In this document: in pieces, positions 1 to 8,259 of the stretch
Layout of the letters: each line of letters starts with the position of its first letter
Numbering within the stretch: the stretch's first letter is position 1
Assembly (NCBI GenBank): GCA_947304155.1
Contig: CAMZAD010000001.1
Span: 62,001-126,000 of the forward strand
Direction of reading: 5' to 3'
From: an uncultured Candidatus Saccharibacteria bacterium
GTDB lineage: Bacteria > Patescibacteriota > Saccharimonadia > Saccharimonadales > Saccharimonadaceae
DNA length: 64,000 nt
Made by a program: the position numbers and the translations under genes
Notes under the pieces: generated by a model
What the model was told of the DNA's origin: nothing
Databases searched by the model: none
The model's input: the letters and a program-made list of their open reading frames with translations, nothing else

Positions 1-708
1 GAAGACCCAATTGACGTGTTTAATGCCGTAGCAAAGAGTGATCCAAATAACTTCTATGATGCTACCGAGGATGACCCTAATCCAAAGATTAATCCAGATT
101 CAAAATTAGGAAAATGGGCTATGGCTTGTGCTGCACGTGACTCTCAGTTTGGCTTGGTTGATAGTAACGTTATTAATGCCGTACAATTAATAAATACTGG
201 AAATACTACACTTGATGCGGTTGTGAGCGGCGGTGTTAGCTTGGTTCCGTTTGTTGGTGACGCAGTGGATATTTATAACGCCGCAAAGGAAGGATCTGTC
301 CTTGATTGGGCTACTGGTGAAAACTGTGTAAAAGAAGAGTATAAGTACTATTCAAGATACTCTGAAGACCAACGCTTGATGGAATCTGCTGGTGTTATCA
401 AACAGTCTGCAGTCACTGCACTTTTGAATGATTACTACGACAAGAACCCAATTGATGATTCATATGAAGGTACAATCGCTAGATATTCTGGTATGACTAA
501 AGATGAAGTCACTGAGGTGCTTGCTGCGATTGACTATGTGCAATTTATAGCTGAATATGAACCAAAGGGTTATGGTCCAGAACTTCCAATTGAAGAACCA
601 AGTAATTATATTTTTGAAAGTAATGAGGTGGTTGCGTATAACAGTCCGATCATCCTAAATAAGAGTAGTGAATTTGCCGATATAAGAAATAGAACACTAA
701 TTGTCTAG
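1..708 (+). CDS. C-terminal part of a large hypothetical protein (5' end outside window)
   Basis: The frame is open from base 1, so this is the last ~235 residues of a longer protein. The GTG at 16 is only an internal codon. It is acidic and soluble-looking apart from a hydrophobic stretch (about residues 65-85 counted from the GTG at 16) with the pattern VPFVGDAVD. That pattern resembles the short pre-toxin motif (P..GD..D) found ahead of C-terminal domains in polymorphic toxins. This is a resemblance only. The tail (last ~100 residues) is Tyr/Glu-rich and matches no family I recognise. It ends just before a strong bidirectional terminator shared with the convergent lipoprotein gene. Confidence 0.7.
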   Translation, partial: EDPIDVFNAVAKSDPNNFYDATEDDPNPKINPDSKLGKWAMACAARDSQFGLVDSNVINAVQLINTGNTTLDAVVSGGVSLVPFVGDAVDIYNAAKEGSVLDWATGENCVKEEYKYYSRYSEDQRLMESAGVIKQSAVTALLNDYYDKNPIDDSYEGTIARYSGMTKDEVTEVLAAIDYVQFIAEYEPKGYGPELPIEEPSNYIFESNEVVAYNSPIILNKSSEFADIRNRTLIV

Positions 709-713
709 GTATG

Positions 714-746
714 AAAAAAGGATGCTTTTTATAAGCATCCTTTTTA
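714..746. terminator. Bidirectional intrinsic terminator
   Basis: Perfect 13-bp inverted repeat (715-727 with 733-745) with GC-rich core GGATGC/GCATCC, an A-tract on one side and a T-tract on the other. It sits between convergent genes ending at 708 (+) and 759 (-) and can serve both. Confidence 0.9.
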
Positions 747-758
747 AGGAGGGGGTAG

Positions 759-1484
759 TTAATATCTCTCGATTTTTTCTTCGAATTTGATATTGGCGTT
801 GTCAAGCTCGTTTCTTAGCGCTTCACTTGGCGTATCATTTTTTACGGCCTTAATAGCTGTATTGATAGCCAATTCAACAGCTGATAGGTTGAGACTAGTT
901 AGAGCTAAGCCATCATTATTTACTGTTATAGGAGTTTTTCCTGATACATCAATAATGTGGAAATCGTAGCTGTGACTAGTCTTGTACTGTTCTGCAGCGC
1001 AAACATCATACAGGTAAATCGTGTATGACGCTATCGTAATGCCCCAGGTCGCACCGTCGTCTGAACCGTACATAACACAGTACTGGTCAATAGCTCCGTT
1101 GTTATCCGTATCCTGTTCGAAGAGCCGATACGGATTAGTGCTTTCAAGGTATTCCTTGAGGTCAAAGGAATTATTTTCATAATCCCAATATGACGTGAAT
1201 ACCTTGCTGTTGACTACTTCGCCGTTCTCATCGACGTAGGCTCCAGAAGCGGTATATACAGGCTCGGACGTACTAACGGTATTATTGCCGTCGTCAGTCG
1301 AAGTCGGCATAACTTCTGTTGCAATTTCGGATTCCTGGGTTTCGATTCCCTGAGTGGGAATCGAGGTCTCATCTATCGTAACCTCCGCAATAGGAGGATT
1401 CTTCTTTCCGCAACCGGTAAGGGTAGCGGAGAGAGCGATAATAACAACAACAGTTACAAAGAAAGATCTATTCATTTTCTTCAT
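759..1484 (-). CDS. Putative secreted lipoprotein of unknown function
   Basis: 241 residues. A basic N-terminus and hydrophobic segment end in the lipobox LTGC, so Cys25 is the likely lipidation site and the protein is anchored to the outer face of the membrane. Residues ~30-80 are a Thr/Ser/Glu-rich linker. The remainder is a mixed alpha/beta domain with an acidic DTDNNGAIDQ stretch that looks like a calcium-binding loop. The start is fixed by AAGGAGGG 9 nt upstream of the ATG and by a consensus promoter at 1531-1559. It appears monocistronic, with terminators on both sides. No family is recognised. Confidence 0.8.
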   Translation of the reverse strand: MKKMNRSFFVTVVVIIALSATLTGCGKKNPPIAEVTIDETSIPTQGIETQESEIATEVMPTSTDDGNNTVSTSEPVYTASGAYVDENGEVVNSKVFTSYWDYENNSFDLKEYLESTNPYRLFEQDTDNNGAIDQYCVMYGSDDGATWGITIASYTIYLYDVCAAEQYKTSHSYDFHIIDVSGKTPITVNNDGLALTSLNLSAVELAINTAIKAVKNDTPSEALRNELDNANIKFEEKIERY

Positions 1485-1530
1485 ATCTTATTCCCTCCTT
1501 TTTAGTGTACTACCCCCTTGGTTGATTCTT

Positions 1531-1559
1531 ATTATACCACAAAATGCTTGAAAATGCAA
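1531..1559 (-). promoter_or_regulatory. Promoter of the lipoprotein gene
   Basis: On the minus strand, TTGCAT (1554-1559), a 17-nt spacer and TATAAT (1531-1536). The transcription start would lie ~40 nt before the ATG, leaving room for the Shine-Dalgarno site. Confidence 0.8.
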
Positions 1560-1610
1560 GTGGTTATCGTATTTTTGGTAAAATTACCCCTGTAAAATTG
1601 AATAAACTAA

Positions 1611-1640
1611 AAAGAAAAAAGGACGCTTAAAGAGGCGTCC
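1611..1640 (-). terminator. Intrinsic terminator of the 32-residue membrane peptide gene
   Basis: Stem GGACGC/GCGTCC (1621-1626 with 1635-1640), followed on the minus strand by a long T-rich run. Confidence 0.85.
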
Positions 1641-1668
1641 CAAAATAAAAGAATAATTAGAAATCTGT

Positions 1669-1767
1669 CTACATGGCGATTAAGCCAGCGACAAGGATAA
1701 TAAGAGAAACGATGTAAACTAGTGGATCTTCTTTAAATCTTTTAATGATTTTTTTGACACACTTCAT
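1669..1767 (-). CDS. Small single-pass membrane peptide (32 aa)
   Basis: A longer reading frame begins at 1857, but the ATG at 1767 is preceded by AAGGAGGAG at ideal distance, giving a 32-residue peptide. It has a basic, amphipathic N-terminus (KKIIKRFKEDP) and one C-terminal hydrophobic helix (IVSLIILVAGLIAM). It has its own promoter (1826-1853) and terminator (1611-1640), so it is a genuine independent unit. Function unknown; a small membrane regulator or a type I toxin-like peptide are possibilities. No antisense RNA gene is evident. Confidence 0.65.
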   Translation of the reverse strand: MKCVKKIIKRFKEDPLVYIVSLIILVAGLIAM

Positions 1768-1825
1768 TTTTTCTCCTCCTTTAAGGTGCAAGTTTTTGCC
1801 TGGAAGTTTTTGGCAAGATTTTCTA

Positions 1826-1853
1826 ATTATACTATAAAACATAAAAAATACAA
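1826..1853 (-). promoter_or_regulatory. Promoter of the 32-aa peptide gene, overlapping the gltX terminator
   Basis: Minus strand TTGTAT (1848-1853), 16-nt spacer, TATAAT (1826-1831). The -35 lies inside the downstream arm of the gltX terminator hairpin (1846-1879). Confidence 0.75.
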
Positions 1854-1880
1854 GCACTTTGACGCGGGTGCTTGTATTTT
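1843..1880. terminator. Terminator of gltX (bidirectional hairpin)
   Basis: Perfect 12-bp repeat AAATACAAGCAC / GTGCTTGTATTT (1846-1857 with 1868-1879), flanked by A and T runs on both sides. Confidence 0.85.
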
Positions 1881-1941
1881 AAATGAATTCGTCGAAATGA
1901 AGTGGTTTTTGTTGACTTCCTAGATGTTGACCCCTGATTAA

Positions 1942-3417
1942 TTAGTCGTGCACAAGAGCGGTACGAACTGCGTTAAGACGATGTAAGACCTTATCGCGAC
2001 CAAGGACAGACAAGGTTTGGTGTAATGCTGGTGAGAATGGCGCGAACGAGACGGCGATGCGGACCAGGCTAAAGTATTCAGCTGGTTTCTTCCCTGATTT
2101 TGCGAGCAAATCATTAAGCTCAGTTTGGAGATTCTCTTCAGACCAATCTTCGATATCATTTAATCGTTCAATCGTCATGGTTAAGAGGTCGACAAGTTCG
2201 CTTTCAGAGAGCTTCTTTAAGAACTTATTCTCCGTAATGAGCGATAAATCAACCTTAGGGTCGACAAAGAAGTAGTTGGTCATGGTTTTGAGATCGGAAA
2301 GGGTCTTCAAACGGTCATAAATGATTGATAAGACCTTCAACTTGTACTCATCAGTCTCAGAATCGGCAGATTCTGGCCAGAAGCCAGCTGTGCGCTTGTA
2401 GAGCTCGTCAAAGCCCTGCTCAGTGGCGATTTTGCGAATCCATTGGCCGTTATACCAATAAATCTTCACTTCATCAAAGCGGGCGCCAGAATTTTGGATG
2501 CGGTCGATTGAGAAGGCTTTGATTAAGTCTTCTTTAGAGTAGATTTCCTGTTCGGTGCCGTCGTTCCAACCGAGGCAAGCGAGGTAGTTAAGAAGCGCCT
2601 CTGGCAAGACGCCGTCGTCACGGTATTCGGTTACGGATTTTGCGCCATCGCGTTTGCCAAGCTTCTTATTTCCTGTCGGGGCGAGAATGTGTGGCAAGCT
2701 CAGGAATAGAGGGTGCTCAATTCCGAGAGCTTCGTAGAGCGCGAGGTAATTTGGTGTACTAGAAAGGTATTCTACGCCACGTGCGATGTGGGTAATGCCC
2801 ATTTCAGCATCATCAACGATGTGTGCGAAGTTATAGGTTGGCAAGCCGTCACGCTTAATTAAGATAATGTCATCGCAGACTTCTGGGCCAGTCTTCATGT
2901 CACCCATCACTTCGTCGTGCCATTCATAAGATTTTGGCTCAGCTTTAAAGCGAAGAGGCACGCCCTCGGTCCAGAGGGCTAAGTTTTCTTCTGGAGTTTT
3001 GTCGGCATTAGCTGGGCGGTGGTTGTGGTAAAGATAAGGCACTTTTGCGTCGTTATCAGCTTTGCGGTAAGAATCAATCACCTCTGGCGCGGTGTCGTCA
3101 GCATAGGCACGGCCGGCCAAAATTAACTTTTTAGCCCACTCGTGGTAGTGTTCTTTTCTTTCAGTTTGGAAGTATGGGCCATTTTCGCCACCGGCGTCTG
3201 GGCCTTCGTCCCATTCAAGTCCGAGCCACTTCAAAGTGTCTTTAATTAGATCAGTTGCACCCTCAACATAGCGAGCCTGGTCGGTATCCTCAATACGCAA
3301 AATGAAGGTGCCGCCATTCTGGCGCGCGATAAGATATGGATAAATCGCACTACGGACGTTGCCGATGTGGATGTAGCCGGTTGGGCTTGGTGCAAAACGT
3401 GTTCTAACTTCTTTCAT
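1942..3417 (-). CDS. gltX: Glutamate--tRNA ligase (GluRS)
   Basis: Class I aminoacyl-tRNA synthetase of ~491 residues, normal for bacterial GluRS. The Rossmann-fold N-terminus has FAPSPTGYIHIGN (HIGH motif as HIGN). The second signature, KMSKS, appears as KLGKRDG near residue 255, followed by the helical anticodon-binding domain. I chose the ATG at 3417 rather than 3432: a TATAAT box (3424-3429) ends exactly 6 nt before it, so the mRNA is probably leaderless. If GlnRS is absent, as is common in small bacterial genomes, this enzyme may also charge tRNA-Gln with Glu for amidation by GatCAB. That is inference; neither is in view. Confidence 0.96.
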   Translation of the reverse strand: MKEVRTRFAPSPTGYIHIGNVRSAIYPYLIARQNGGTFILRIEDTDQARYVEGATDLIKDTLKWLGLEWDEGPDAGGENGPYFQTERKEHYHEWAKKLILAGRAYADDTAPEVIDSYRKADNDAKVPYLYHNHRPANADKTPEENLALWTEGVPLRFKAEPKSYEWHDEVMGDMKTGPEVCDDIILIKRDGLPTYNFAHIVDDAEMGITHIARGVEYLSSTPNYLALYEALGIEHPLFLSLPHILAPTGNKKLGKRDGAKSVTEYRDDGVLPEALLNYLACLGWNDGTEQEIYSKEDLIKAFSIDRIQNSGARFDEVKIYWYNGQWIRKIATEQGFDELYKRTAGFWPESADSETDEYKLKVLSIIYDRLKTLSDLKTMTNYFFVDPKVDLSLITENKFLKKLSESELVDLLTMTIERLNDIEDWSEENLQTELNDLLAKSGKKPAEYFSLVRIAVSFAPFSPALHQTLSVLGRDKVLHRLNAVRTALVHD

Positions 3418-3423
3418 AAATAT

Positions 3424-3451
3424 ATTATACAATAAAATATCCCCTATTCAA
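3424..3451 (-). promoter_or_regulatory. Leaderless promoter of gltX nested in the upstream terminator
   Basis: Minus strand TTGAAT (3446-3451), 16-nt spacer, TATAAT (3424-3429), 6 nt, ATG. The -35 hexamer is within the 7-nt loop of the terminator hairpin at 3432-3464. Confidence 0.75.
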
Positions 3452-3464
3452 GGGGATATTTTAT
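3432..3464 (-). terminator. Terminator of the gene at 3483-4760
   Basis: Perfect 13-bp stem ATAAAATATCCCC / GGGGATATTTTAT with a 7-nt loop. It is symmetric and also carries promoter elements of gltX. Confidence 0.85.
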
Positions 3465-3482
3465 TGTGTGAGTTAGCAGTGT

Positions 3483-4760
3483 TTATAGAGATGTGGCAAT
3501 ATTCTTGATTTGTGCTTCGGTTAGAGTATTTGGCTTTGCAGTAAGTTTAAAGAGGATGCCGTTATTTACCCAAGATGCGTTGCTATATGAAATATAAATT
3601 GTTAGGCCTTGCTCGCGGACGATATTGTAATGTGAACCGTAGGCGGATTTGACATAGTTATTCTGAAGGGCATTGCTATCCCATGAGCTCTTCTCTTCTG
3701 AGATTGAGAAGGTTTTACCTTCGTTGTTGTTAAAGTCGATAATGACAGAATTCCTGTTGTCGGTATAAACGCCGGTAAGGCTGAAGCCGCGTGGAACATA
3801 ATTTGGATAAGTTGCTTCAATGCCGGTTTGGATTGCGGCGACCTTAACTGAGATATCAGGGAGGTTAATGCGAACGATCATTGCGAGAGCGAGCATACAA
3901 GCGCTTGAAGCGGCGAGGGCGAGAATAATTCTCTTTCCACGGTGCTTCTTGAAATGGCGAACTTCTTTCTTAGCTTTCTTATCAGCTTCTTTGCTTTCGG
4001 CCATTTCAGCTGCGATGATTTTTTCAGCCATGGATTCGTTACCCATGCTCATCATGACGGTCTGTTTTGAAGCTTTTTTGGCCATCATTGCTTCACGTTT
4101 TTTCGCCATAGCAGCTTCACGTTTCGCCATCATTGCCTCACGCTTTGCTATCATAGCTTCGCGTTTCATGCTCTTCTTGGACTTCATATTCTTGACGATT
4201 TCTTCGCGTTCTTCCATTTCGGACATAGCGCGAGCGATTGCAGCGTCTTTAAGTTCTCTTGATGAAGCGGCGTTCATAGCGGCGCCAGAGGCTGCTTTTT
4301 TACGAGCTTCGAAGAATGCTTTATATGGATTTTCAGCAGGTGGCAAATCTGGTGTATCAGCAATTCTTCTTGGAGCTGGAGTTAATGTTGCTGCTTTCTC
4401 GGCTGGCATTTCAGCTTTTGTGGCTGAACTGGCACCTGAAGCGGCTTTAATGTGTCCAATTTTTGAAGAGTAGTTATATTCTGAAGCGCGAGCATAAGAA
4501 ACGGCTTTTCTAGTTTGAATCTTTGGTGTAGAAATTTCAGCTGCTTTAGCTTTTGCGGCTTTTTCTGAGGATTCTTCAATCATGATTTTAGCTGGAGCTT
4601 TAGCAGACTCGGCGGCCATAGCTTCAGCAGGTTGTTCATCATTAATTAAGATTTTCGTAGGGCGTTTGACGTAACGGCGATTAAGAGTCGAAGAACGCTC
4701 AACTCCACGATGAGTTGAGGTACTATTAAAATTAATTTTGACTAGATTAGTTTTTTCCAT
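3483..4760 (-). CDS. Lys/Met/Ala-rich single-pass membrane protein with DUF4367-like C-terminal domain
   Basis: 425 residues. Residues 1-270 are low-complexity, rich in Ala, Lys, Glu and Met, with tandem KREAMMAK-type repeats around 195-225 that predict a long basic helix in the cytoplasm. A transmembrane helix lies at ~275-297. The C-terminal ~125 residues (starting near YPNYVPRGFSL) resemble the extracytoplasmic DUF4367 fold by pattern. Topology should be N-in, C-out. The start ATG at 4760 has a GGAG site. Function unknown. The basic helix could contact nucleic acid or acidic partners (inference). Confidence 0.75.
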   Translation of the reverse strand: MEKTNLVKINFNSTSTHRGVERSSTLNRRYVKRPTKILINDEQPAEAMAAESAKAPAKIMIEESSEKAAKAKAAEISTPKIQTRKAVSYARASEYNYSSKIGHIKAASGASSATKAEMPAEKAATLTPAPRRIADTPDLPPAENPYKAFFEARKKAASGAAMNAASSRELKDAAIARAMSEMEEREEIVKNMKSKKSMKREAMIAKREAMMAKREAAMAKKREAMMAKKASKQTVMMSMGNESMAEKIIAAEMAESKEADKKAKKEVRHFKKHRGKRIILALAASSACMLALAMIVRINLPDISVKVAAIQTGIEATYPNYVPRGFSLTGVYTDNRNSVIIDFNNNEGKTFSISEEKSSWDSNALQNNYVKSAYGSHYNIVREQGLTIYISYSNASWVNNGILFKLTAKPNTLTEAQIKNIATSL

Positions 4761-4830
4761 TTTCTCCAGACCCTACTATAAAAGCTTAAACTTATTATAA
4801 ACTATAGCGCAATGAAAAAGCAAGTGGTTT

Positions 4831-6354
4831 TTAGAGTTTTTCTCTCATGAGCACAGCTTTAAAATCTGGACTGGATTTGAAGTAGTAAAGGTATTTGCCG
4901 TTGCTTGAAATAAAGGCATCGTAATCGTTCAAGGCATTATCTACAACAAGTGTGCGAACGTTGGTGCCGTCAAAATCCCAAGCGAGCAAGTTGCCGGTTT
5001 CTTTGTCGGCGCGATACATGATGTGTGATTCCAAGAAGCGCGTCTTTTCGTCCTCGTAATCATATTCATGGTAAAGCTCAAGTTCAGTGTCATAAACCAT
5101 CACTTTAGTACCAGTGCGGAAGACAATGAATTCTTTGTTTGCTGAAACCATGGCACTGGTTGGGTTGGTAGTAGTATCAGCCTCGACAACTAGCTCCATT
5201 GATTTAATATTGCCACCGTTTGCAGGGTAATCATCTCCGCGGTATGAGTAAATGCGGTTGTTAACGGTGAATACGATGTAATTTTTGCTGTTAAAACGAG
5301 TAAGCGCAAAAGTGGTGTTGTCTTTTTTATCCAAGGTTTTGACGATACTAGATTTTTTGTCGCCATCACGTAAAATCTCGATAGTTTTCTTTCCTTTGTC
5401 GTTGGCATTAGTGAGATAAACGAGATGTGTGTCGCGGCGCACGAACTTTGAAATATTATTTAGAATTGGCGAGGAGACGGACTTATTGTTTAAATCAATA
5501 CGTATAAGTTCGTCTTTGGCGAGAATTAAAACTTTGTCGCCAGCGTTGTCGTCAAAATCAATGTCGGTGATGATTTTAGCATCGTTTGAGGAAGCCTTTG
5601 AAACGACGGTTTTGGAATTCTTCTCGTATTTTTGGTAAGTACTAGTAATATTGACGTTTTCAGATTCGTCACGAATACTCAAAACTACCCATTGGCTGTC
5701 AATATAAGCATTGCTATTTTTGTCAGGTTTTTCGTTGACAAAATGAACTAGAAATTTAGTGTTGTTGCGATTCCATTTAACTTCATCAATTTTAAAATTA
5801 ACTTCATCGCCCTCGACACCGCTAAGCAGTTTTTTGATGCTGATATGTGTGGTGCGTGGAGCAGCATTGAAGTTGGTTGCAAGATAAATATCACCGGTTT
5901 TATCGACTGAATAAAATGCGATATTACGATCTGGCGAAACATAGAAATAATTTAATTCAGGATAGGAATCAACGACTTCTTTCTCGCGATTTTGCTTAAA
6001 GAGTCTTGGATATTCGAGGCGTAGCAACCATCCCGGAGTGATTTTGACGGTCTTTTCCCAATGCTCATAGCCGTCCTTTTGAATGACAACTTTATGTTCA
6101 CCGCCAGACAAGAGCCTCTGAAAATTAGTAAGGCTTCGTTCTCTCTTTTCATCAATAAAAACCATCGCGTCGGTTGGGTTAGTTTTGAATGAAATGAGGC
6201 CATTTTGTTCAATTGTAAAATCGGTAGTATTTACAGTCCAACCGGCCACTGCTGCAACCAACACGAAGACGATGGCTACAACTGAAAGAGCCATGATTAA
6301 ATCGGTGATTAAAACTTTGATTGCGCGCTTGCGTCTGATTTCTTCAATATCCAT
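4831..6354 (-). CDS. Membrane-anchored PEGA-domain protein with beta-propeller-like ectodomain
   Basis: 507 residues. A short cytoplasmic tail (MDIEEIRRKRA) and one transmembrane helix (~15-40) precede a PEGA domain (~50-110, with TNPTDAMVFIDE and GGEHKVVIQKDGYE). About 350 residues of repeated short beta strands follow, suggesting a WD40/TolB-like propeller outside the cell. PEGA domains occur in surface proteins. The ATG lies 1 nt after the stop of the sortase gene (TAG-A-ATG), so the two are translationally coupled and probably act together at the surface. Confidence 0.85.
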   Translation of the reverse strand: MDIEEIRRKRAIKVLITDLIMALSVVAIVFVLVAAVAGWTVNTTDFTIEQNGLISFKTNPTDAMVFIDEKRERSLTNFQRLLSGGEHKVVIQKDGYEHWEKTVKITPGWLLRLEYPRLFKQNREKEVVDSYPELNYFYVSPDRNIAFYSVDKTGDIYLATNFNAAPRTTHISIKKLLSGVEGDEVNFKIDEVKWNRNNTKFLVHFVNEKPDKNSNAYIDSQWVVLSIRDESENVNITSTYQKYEKNSKTVVSKASSNDAKIITDIDFDDNAGDKVLILAKDELIRIDLNNKSVSSPILNNISKFVRRDTHLVYLTNANDKGKKTIEILRDGDKKSSIVKTLDKKDNTTFALTRFNSKNYIVFTVNNRIYSYRGDDYPANGGNIKSMELVVEADTTTNPTSAMVSANKEFIVFRTGTKVMVYDTELELYHEYDYEDEKTRFLESHIMYRADKETGNLLAWDFDGTNVRTLVVDNALNDYDAFISSNGKYLYYFKSSPDFKAVLMREKL

Positions 6355-6355
6355 T

Positions 6356-7693
6356 CTATTGTCCTGTTAGGAAGTCCCACACATTTTCAAAGAAGGTCTT
6401 TTCGTTTTGCGGCATAGTATCAACGCTATTTATTGTAGTTGATTCAGCTGGTTCACTATTTGCAACGGCTGGATTAATTTGGTCAGCATGAATTAACAAA
6501 CGATAACGTGAAGTACCAAGTGGCCAACAAGTGACGAGAGTTAAGACTGGTTTGTCGCCAGTATAGACGAGCGATTCGGTGTCATTTGGATTAACCGTAT
6601 CGCGCCCCACCATTCTATAAGTATAACGCACTTTATTATAATCGATGTAAATCAAGTCACCTTCAACTAGGCGTTCAAGGCCTGAGAAAATGAATTTATA
6701 TTGGTTTGAGCTGTAAACATCACCAGCAGAGTGACCAGTAATGACAGTGTTACCAACTTGGCCCGGGAAAGCGTCGGCGCCCGGAATCATGAAGTGCGCA
6801 ACGCCGTGCATCATTGCATTATTGACGGTTTTGGTGTCATTACTGATACCAAAATGAACTGGCACGTCAATGTTGAGTTTTGGAATAATGAGTTTATTAG
6901 TTTCGCTAACTGGAGTAGTGACAGTTGGATCAATGGCTGAGATTTCGCCGCTATCGGTAGAGTTACCTGGCGCGATGTAAGCCATGATTGGCGCAAAAAT
7001 CATACGGTTGTATTGCAAGAACAAAACGAATAGCGTTACAAAGACGCCAATGAAAATTGGAATAAATTTGCGATGACGTTTTTTGATTTTGAAACGGGAG
7101 TTGGCTTTTTCTTGAATGGTTTGGCGCAAAGTTTTTTCAACTGCCTCGGTATTAGTTGTGCCGGCGTTTAGATTATCAGCGCCAAGACGTTCGTCGTCAT
7201 TTTTCTGACGCTCATATTTAAGTTTAGTGGTTTCGATATATTGTTTTGCAGCTTTAGTGTAGTAGTCATTGTAATATTTTTGGTAATAACTTTGCCAGGC
7301 GGTGTGGTATTGCTGTAAATCTTGTTTGCTCATCGCCATGTTGATTGAAGCGCTTTTATACTGGGCTTGTTGGCCAGCAGGATAAGCGTTTGGCTGAACT
7401 TGTTGGGCTGATTGCTGCGATACTTGATTAATCTGCTGTTCTCTGAAGGTTTGAGAAAGTTGCATGGTTTGGTAAACGCCAGCATCTTGCTCCTTCTTTG
7501 TATCACTAGCTGAAGAATAAATCGCCTGAGGCTGTGAGTAAATCGGTGAAGCGGTGGAATCTGCCATCTGTTTTGCTTGGTATGAAAAAGTAGGGCTTGA
7601 AGAATAAGCCGACAGGACTTTTTTACGCGCTATCTCAGCAGCGGTTGCACGCTGACGCGCATCAGAAGATAGCCCACCGTTTTCGGAATCCAT
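6356..7693 (-). CDS. Sortase family transpeptidase with long N-terminal cytoplasmic region
   Basis: 445 residues from the ATG at 7693. Residues 1-210 are Gln/Tyr/Ser-rich and disordered-looking, followed by a basic patch and a transmembrane helix (~FIPIFIGVFVTLFVLFL). The sortase domain has the catalytic triad: His in ITGHSAG, Cys in TLVTCWP and Arg in TSRYRLL. The enzyme would cleave sorting signals and attach proteins to peptidoglycan or to each other; no LPXTG-type substrate is in the window. TATAAT at 7700-7705 ends 6 nt before the ATG (leaderless). It is first in a two-gene operon with the PEGA protein. Confidence 0.93.
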   Translation of the reverse strand: MDSENGGLSSDARQRATAAEIARKKVLSAYSSSPTFSYQAKQMADSTASPIYSQPQAIYSSASDTKKEQDAGVYQTMQLSQTFREQQINQVSQQSAQQVQPNAYPAGQQAQYKSASINMAMSKQDLQQYHTAWQSYYQKYYNDYYTKAAKQYIETTKLKYERQKNDDERLGADNLNAGTTNTEAVEKTLRQTIQEKANSRFKIKKRHRKFIPIFIGVFVTLFVLFLQYNRMIFAPIMAYIAPGNSTDSGEISAIDPTVTTPVSETNKLIIPKLNIDVPVHFGISNDTKTVNNAMMHGVAHFMIPGADAFPGQVGNTVITGHSAGDVYSSNQYKFIFSGLERLVEGDLIYIDYNKVRYTYRMVGRDTVNPNDTESLVYTGDKPVLTLVTCWPLGTSRYRLLIHADQINPAVANSEPAESTTINSVDTMPQNEKTFFENVWDFLTGQ

Positions 7694-7699
7694 ATGTAT

Positions 7700-7741
7700 A
7701 TTATAGCATATAAGATAATAAAAGCAGAAACATGATATAAT
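7700..7741. promoter_or_regulatory. Divergent pair of leaderless -10 boxes
   Basis: TATAAT at 7700-7705 (minus, for the sortase, ATG at 7693) and TATAAT at 7736-7741 (plus, ATG at 7748). Both have exactly 6 nt between box and start codon, within one 54-bp divergent spacer. Confidence 0.8.
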
Positions 7742-7747
7742 GATTTT

Positions 7748-8227
7748 ATGGAAGAACACATGCCAAAAGCAGATAAAAATCGCGCACGAACTCGCTCGAA
7801 GTTTCCACGCATTTTACCTATGCTTTTAGTGGCAGCTGGTGTGATAATTTTTATAACTTGCTTCGCGTTTAGTTTTGCAACTTATTATGACTATCAACAT
7901 AATTCTGGTAATGAGACGGTTGAGGAAGTCGAAGCTAAGTTGGATGAGCTTTATGATGAATACCAAAAAGTGAAAGACAGCGCGGATGGACTTGATTTAA
8001 ATGATCAGATGGACGAGAGAGTGCGAGAATATAATGGCAAGCTCTTTTCAATTTCAAATGAAATTAATGAGCTAAATATTAAGCGCAAGATGAAGACTGA
8101 AGGCGTTTCGCGTGATGATTCCGAGTATCAATTTAAGAAACATTATCAAGCTGCATTTTGTGGCGGCATGATTCTTGTAATTGCAATTTTAGCTGCAGTT
8201 GTGATAAAAATGCGATCCTCACTTTAA
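7748..8227 (+). CDS. Membrane protein with TM-coiled coil-TM layout
   Basis: 159 residues. A basic N-terminus is followed by TM1 (~24-47), a ~70-residue charged helical hairpin rich in Glu/Asp/Lys (VEEVEAKLDELYDEYQKVK onward), then TM2 (~133-153). Both termini are probably cytoplasmic and the coil lies outside. It is similar in size and design to the protein at 9157-9681, with little visible sequence identity. It has a leaderless start with TATAAT 6 nt upstream. Unknown function. Confidence 0.75.
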   Translation: MEEHMPKADKNRARTRSKFPRILPMLLVAAGVIIFITCFAFSFATYYDYQHNSGNETVEEVEAKLDELYDEYQKVKDSADGLDLNDQMDERVREYNGKLFSISNEINELNIKRKMKTEGVSRDDSEYQFKKHYQAAFCGGMILVIAILAAVVIKMRSSL

Positions 8228-8244
8228 AAATAGAATTTTTATGA

Positions 8245-8250
8245 TATAAT
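8245..8250 (+). promoter_or_regulatory. -10 box of tRNA-Leu
   Basis: TATAAT ends 9 nt before the mature 5' end of the tRNA. Confidence 0.65.
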
Positions 8251-8259
8251 ACATCTATT

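Noticed and set aside
3820-4473. Long plus-strand ORF of 217 codons
   Set aside because: Antisense shadow of the Ala/Lys-rich membrane protein; its hydrophobic repetitive translation follows from that composition and there is no start signal.
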